A model generated the notes under the pieces. The model made no database searches. It saw nothing but the letters and a program-made list of their open reading frames with translations, and was not told the origin of the DNA. From NCBI GenBank assembly GCA_945859605.1, contig OX243824.1, positions 28,031,640 through 28,095,639 on the forward strand: 64,000 nt of DNA, written 5' to 3'. The translations under genes and the position numbers were made by a program. Below, one piece after another: positions 34,700 to 64,000 of the stretch (its first letter is position 1; the number at the start of each line of letters is the position of its first letter). The DNA is from Lumbricus rubellus (lineage: Eukaryota > Annelida > Clitellata > Crassiclitellata > Lumbricidae).

Positions 34700-35206
34700 T
34701 AGCCTCGATCTACAAGTGAATATAATATACAATGTATAAGCTTATATATAATGATGACATGAAAATAATTATTGTCTGATGACTATTCGTTGGTGGAACC
34801 TTTGCTTTGGGTTTACCCATTGTCACTGAATAATGTGAACTGTCTGTTTTTGTTGTATTTTGCTTGAACTCTTTTGGTGAACAATAAAGTTTATTCATTC
34901 ATACTTTGTTAAATGGCCATTTCTATTCTATTTCCATTACCTCCCACTGACAGTCACACTAACTTTGTGACTTGCTCCATCTGCTTTCCATCCATTCACA
35001 CTTTCCACTCTTTTGTTCTTTTCCAGTGGTCATTAATTTCGTTTTTGCACATTTATTTCGAGTCCAAAACTGTTACTGCCTTGCCTGGTGACTGCTATCA
35101 AGTCAATATATTAGCAAAATGCAAGTTCTTAAGTATCCCTCGATGTAATGTCACTCCAACTTCAAAAAAATTCATTGCACAACTCATCATAGCCTCCAGA
35201 AGTAGG
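34700..35206. other. 3' flank of the THAP gene, no gene seen
   Basis: Contains AATAAA at 34883-34888, a reasonable polyadenylation signal for the THAP gene. Otherwise non-coding. Confidence 0.5.
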
Positions 35207-35420
35207 TGGGGCGCGGTGGTGTAGTGGGTATGTTCGTCGCGTTGCAGCCGAAGGGTTGCAGGTTCGAATCCACCTCAAGTGTCGCAGCGTAGGGACCTTG
35301 GGAAAGTCCTTCACTCGCAAATCGCAGTTGCTCAGCGTTTCGGCGTGAAATGCGGATGCAGTGTCTACTCTGTAGTCTGGAGCGCCTCTGAGTAGGAGCT
35401 TGAAGAGGTGCTATAACAAG
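35207..35420 (+). mobile_element. tRNA-derived SINE, family 1, full length
   Basis: A pol III A-box-like TGGTGTAGTGGG (35216-35227) and a perfect B box GGTTCGAATCC (35261-35271) form a tRNA-like head. A body and a conserved tail GGAGCGCCTCTGAGTAGGAG / GAAGAGGTGCTATAA follow. Other copies: full length inverted at 54805-55004; tails at 14536-14586, 44501-44560 and 61661-61718. Confidence 0.88.
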
Positions 35421-35452
35421 TGCGCATACAAACAAGACATAATATGTAACAA

Positions 35453-35537
35453 CCAAACCTATAGACAATGTTAAAGAAGATCAAACCTATAGACAATGTT
35501 AAAGAAGATCAAACCTATATACAATGTTAAAGAAGAT
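35453..35537. repeat. 28-bp tandem repeat, 3 copies
   Basis: Three near-identical units containing CAAACCTATAGACAATGTTA and AAGAAGAT. Confidence 0.93.
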
Positions 35538-36041
35538 TAATCGACCATGTAAAAACGCTATATAGGCCTATATATATAGCACATTTCGAAATCTTGTTTA
35601 AGGGCACACCTGATGAACAAGATAATAAGTTGAGATGAAGCAAGCAATAGGCCTAATGTCTGTTAACTGACTGCTAATCTGGCCCGAAGTAAGCAAATTT
35701 AGTATCTATAGGCCTACCTAAGAACTCGATTGACTCTGTAACATTTATATGTGATAACCCGTATAAATCGTCTGGAAATCTGCTTGTTAAAGCTTAAATT
35801 TTCATATATTGACAGTAAGAGGTTACATGATGAACGGACATCATTAGCGAAGATCGAAGGTAAAGCGAACAAGTCAGCGGCTTTCTACCAACGATTTACC
35901 CAGAATTCCGTGAACGCCGCTGGGCCAATTTTGTTTCGGCCGCGCCGTGGCGTTCATTGGTCTAAGTAATATATGATGTCTATGAGCAAAATATAAATAA
36001 GCCATGTGACGTCATCGAAAGCTGTGCTTGTGCTCTGACCA
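35538..36041. promoter_or_regulatory. Upstream region of PFKFB
   Basis: Contains the presumed promoter. CpG density rises around 35,900-36,060, in contrast to the CpG-poor introns downstream. No TATA box can be named. Confidence 0.35.
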
Positions 36042-60491
<24,450 letters not shown>

Positions 60492-61660
60492 ACAAAAGAC
60501 AACTGCTTCTCTTTCTCTCTTTCTCTTTGTGTGCGAACTGCAGCTACATAAATGTGTTATCTTTGTGTAAAGTCTTTCTACATGACTGTAGTTTTTGTAA
60601 TGTCAAAGTTTGTCGTATGCTGCTGAAGAATTTGCTACGGTTAGTTGGTTGGATGGTTGGTGGGTTGAGTCTGCCAAACGTTCGTTTTTATGTTTGTTTC
60701 AGTTCAACGTTTGTCATGAACGACTTGTAATCGATTGGTTTATTTAAGACTTACTTGCAGCCAAAGATATGTTGGGCTAAAATGAAAACTTGTCTTCATC
60801 CATGGCTGTAACTTTGCGTTCTGCATATTAGACATGATGAAGCTATTGATGGATTGTTTGGAAACGAGCGTTCGTGTTTGTAGAATTAAATTTTACAAAC
60901 ATGAGCGTTTGTGTTTGTAGAATTAAATTTAATGATGGTATTAAGTACTGTAATACTGGAAGTAGATTCTCTTACAAATATGATTTGAATTGTGATTGTG
61001 TGACATAATTAAATTGTCGATTTAAAATATATGTTGTTTAACCAAAGAATGGTTTTTTAAATTAAAAAGTTGTATTGGAGAAAGTGAATTTTATTCTTTT
61101 TGATTCAAGCATGACAGGCTTATCCACCGAAGATATAGTTATGAAGCCTTTTGTAAAGGAATATTCATTTTATAATTTATGATTATTATTATTGTTTGAC
61201 AGTTAACTATTTTTAAAGAAAAACTGTATTATTTTGTTACATTAAAACTTGTTTGTCATTGATTAATAGCTTTGTAGCTTGAAAGTTTTCTGTTTATAAT
61301 TTTATTTGCGAAGTTGCAACTGCAGAAGATAGTTTGGATATGTCGCTTCCTTAGGTCATTACTCATCTTGAAGCTTGACATCTGTAACTAAATAAGTTTT
61401 TGTCCTTTGCTTCATTTACTTGGTTTCATAGAGCAGCTGCCAAGTATACGTCTTAATGCCGACTCCCGCGTATATATTAAGCTCTGAATCTGGGTATTGG
61501 TGCTGAGCTGTGATCTGAAATTGTCATCTGTTTTGTGGTCATCATCTCGCTGCAACAGCTGCAGTACTGACCTTATCCATAATCAACTTCTTTGTCCCTT
61601 TGTGTTCCCCTTTTCCGCAAGCAATTGAGAACCATTCTTTTTGATTGTGGTTTGGTGTTG
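60492..61660 (+). other. PFKFB 3' UTR and flank
   Basis: AT-rich, non-coding. A 35-bp duplication (GTGTTTGTAGAATTAAATTT) lies at 60865-60932. ATTAAA-type words near 60,886 and 61,060 are candidate polyadenylation signals; none is decisive. Confidence 0.45.
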
Positions 61661-61718
61661 TCAGGTTTGGAGCGCCTCTGAGGAGTTTCTCTTGAAGTGA
61701 TGCTATATAAATTTATGA
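61661..61718 (+). repeat. SINE family 1 tail fragment
   Basis: TTTGGAGCGCCTCTGAGGAG and TGATGCTATATAAATTT match the SINE tail at 35207-35420. Confidence 0.7.
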
Positions 61719-62182
61719 TTATGATCCAAACAGATTTTTGTTCTTTGCCTTCACCCTTGAATGATGTATAGATTAGTTTTTGCCATTTATAGCCACTAAT
61801 TCATCTTTTGCTGAAAACCTGTAGTTTTTTAAATTGTGTTTTTTAAGTTGTGCATGAATTGATTTGGTCTGCTCTGCCTCACACCAACAACTTCGACAAA
61901 AGTGTAACTGTCTAGTTTGATGGAGTAACTCTGGCTACCCTTTGAACACTTTTATTGAAAGACTTGACGCTGATGTACGGCAACTTCTTGCATAAGTTTT
62001 GTAGGCTTTGCTGTCACCTGAAACTATCCAAAAAATTACTTGAGAGATGATGTTATGGTCATCTTTTCTGGGTCATCTTTTAGTCATGAAAAATTGGGAA
62101 GAGCCTTCAAACAATATTATGTGGAAACAGGGTCATTCACCATGGCTTTCTCACACACTGCAATTTCGTTTCCAAATGTTGA

Positions 62183-62266
62183 TATATCCTGTATTGTCAT
62201 GCCTTTGTACTATATCCTGTATTGTCATGCCTTTGTACAATATCCTGTATTGTCATGCCTTTGCAC
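62183..62266. repeat. 28-bp tandem repeat, 3 copies
   Basis: Units of TATATCCTGTATTGTCATGC plus CTTTGTAC. Confidence 0.94.
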
Positions 62267-63737
62267 TGTGCTGTATTCTGTGTTTTTTGGACTGACTTCA
62301 GGGTGCTTGTCCTTGACACTGAGTGGGAGAAGTGTGTAGTTTTTTTACTTATGTCTTTAGTTACGTGTAATCAGCATAATTTTCAATAATAATTTTAATT
62401 TGGCATAATTTTCAAGCGTGTCCATTATTCGTTGTCGTTATCTTTAGCTCTTGTGGCTCATGTCTTTGATGGATGTTTTGTGCGTTTCATGTGTATTGTG
62501 TAAGTTGTCTGCAGAATTTTATTGGACAGCTGTGCTTAACCAAAAGACAGACTTTGCTGTTGTATGTTAATTAATGTCTGTATGTCCTACGCGGTTCATG
62601 TTGCTATGTTGGACAACTGGTTAATGATATTCTACCAGTTAAACACAATTCATGTCGAGATATCTATGGATATTAAATAGCAATGAGCTGTTCAGACACA
62701 ACAACCTGTCCTTATATTATGAACGCAAGGGTCACCGTATTTAGATGATTTTGCATATGCATGCAACGGCGGGGGGGCAGTGGCCTTGACGAAATGTGCA
62801 TACACAACAGAAATTTCTAATCAAGGCGTCTACAGTAGTATCCTATTTGTAATGCTATGTTATCCTATAGTCGACCGATTGCATTTGATTACATTGTAAT
62901 TAAATTCTGTTCAGATATAAACAGTAAACTTAACTGATTTTAGCTAGCAAGCATAAATAGTAAAAGAAATATGGATAACTAATTTTTTGTGGGAGGGATA
63001 TAGAAGCTTGTTTTTACGTACACAAAATGTAGAAGCTGCAACAGAGAAGGGAAGGCCGTGCCAATAATATGACTTTTGCATACATAATATACGGGTGGCC
63101 ATTAAGTGAACAACTGTTATGATGTTACATTTCATTAATTATTATTGCTGTGTTGCTTTCACCGCTTGTTGTTTGTTAGAATTCGTGGAGTGAAACGCTT
63201 TGCCTCTTTCTGATGTCAGATTCTTTTCTATTTAATGGCAAAGTTGTTTTTTAAAGTGACGTTGAGTAGATTAGTGTAAATGAACAGTGTACATGTATGT
63301 TATGTTTTCACTAATAGCTCTAAGGAACTGGTTTCATGGGTGAATTCATTTTATATCGGGTCACACAAAGCCTGATGTTGTTAGAAAACCTGACAGACAA
63401 GACGTACTTGTGAATAGAAAACACATAGGTTTCAGTCACATTTAAGAAGTTGGTAACACAGTTCACAAATCTGCCGTTGGAATTGATGAAACCTTTTGGA
63501 TTATGTAATAGTGTTTGCAGTGGTAAGCTTAAGTCATCAACCATTACGCATCTAATTTAACACCACAGAAAACTACAGACAACGAGTAGCAGGTAGTACT
63601 GTAATCTATGAGACATGGTATTTTTTATTAACCAGATTCCATCATTGTTAGCATGTCACCCTTACCCACGTAACTTATCCGCACAGACTGCAACGGGTTT
63701 ATTCATTGTGCAATGTGTTCCATGTGTCGAATGCCAA
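62267..63737. other. Intergenic, no gene seen
   Basis: No motif-bearing frame on either strand. TACGGGTGGCCATTAAGTGA near 63,090 resembles a Tc1/mariner end but has no visible partner. Confidence 0.5.
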
Positions 63738-63807
63738 GATTAACAATGATTTTAAAGATTAACATTGATTTTAAAGATTAACGTTGATTTTGAAGATTAA
63801 CGTTGAT
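63738..63807. repeat. 19-bp tandem repeat, about 4 copies
   Basis: AAGATTAACATTGATTTTA units with ATT/GTT variants. Confidence 0.92.
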
Positions 63808-64000
63808 TTCTTGTACATTCTACTTTCAGAGGAGCATAAGTAGTTGAGTTAGTCTGTGCAGCTGATGTGTGTCTTCAGTATTATATTCCTCAGAAGGACA
63901 GAAAATTATGACTTGAAGTTTGAGTTATGCGTAGTCTATAAACTAACTATTCAGTTCATTGTATGTCTGGTATAATGTGCAATTTTAACACCCAGTCAAT

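Noticed and set aside
35216..35271. Functional tRNA gene
   Set aside because: A and B boxes belong to a SINE head; there is no full cloverleaf, and a SINE body and tail follow.

Overview
The window is animal nuclear DNA. Its genes are intron-bearing and conserved in metazoans (dystroglycan, PFKFB, an EXTL2-like glycosyltransferase, a THAP/P-element transposase), and it is dense in non-LTR retrotransposon remnants, tRNA-derived SINEs, hAT-, mariner- and piggyBac-like MITEs, a Helitron end and many minisatellites. The palindromic octamer TAGGCCTA is strikingly common. An invertebrate, plausibly a marine deuterostome or lophotrochozoan, fits best; the species cannot be named from sequence alone. 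All calls come from reading the sequence and recalling families; no database search was run.

Layout. 1-1.64 kb: decayed LINE ORF2. 1.9-2.8 kb: the last two exons of an EXTL2-like (GT64) gene whose first exon is not in the window. 3-11.1 kb: gene-free, with MITEs, tandem arrays, a mariner-type remnant and a large multi-layered foldback element. 11.5-16.0 kb: a second, three-exon EXTL2-like copy, a tandem duplicate of the first; the two copies carry different lesions. 16-18.5 kb: mobile-element debris (hAT-like end, G-rich tract, Helitron 3' end, MITE). 19.16-24.59 kb, minus strand: dystroglycan in two coding exons. 24.6-30.9 kb: intergenic, with a 38-bp minisatellite of about 21 units. 30.9-34.7 kb: three-exon THAP/P-element transposase gene, open throughout but short at the C-terminus. 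35.2 kb: full-length tRNA-type SINE. 36.0-60.5 kb: a complete 13-exon PFKFB gene (6-phosphofructo-2-kinase/fructose-2,6-bisphosphatase). 60.5-64 kb: its 3' flank with no further gene seen.

Main observations. (1) In the PFKFB gene, introns 3, 7 and 9 each end in a tandem array whose unit contains a copy of the real 3' splice site, and in introns 3 and 9 clearly also the start of the next exon: 35 complete units before exon 4, 10 before exon 8, 2 before exon 10. The splicing machinery is offered runs of decoy acceptors. (2) The PFKFB bisphosphatase domain keeps the catalytic His and Glu, but the positions equivalent to rat-liver Arg307 and His392 are both Ser, each encoded by TCG, while the kinase motifs are intact. 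This predicts a kinase-biased or kinase-only enzyme. (3) The EXTL2-like tandem pair is broken in two independent ways. (4) Two large foldback elements are built from concentric inverted arrays of about 15-bp units. (5) Tiny TTAA-flanked palindromic MITEs sit in three PFKFB introns.

The protein-coding genes have no evident shared pathway. PFKFB acts in cytosolic glycolytic control. Dystroglycan and EXTL2 both relate to extracellular-matrix glycobiology, but their adjacency here is only suggestive.
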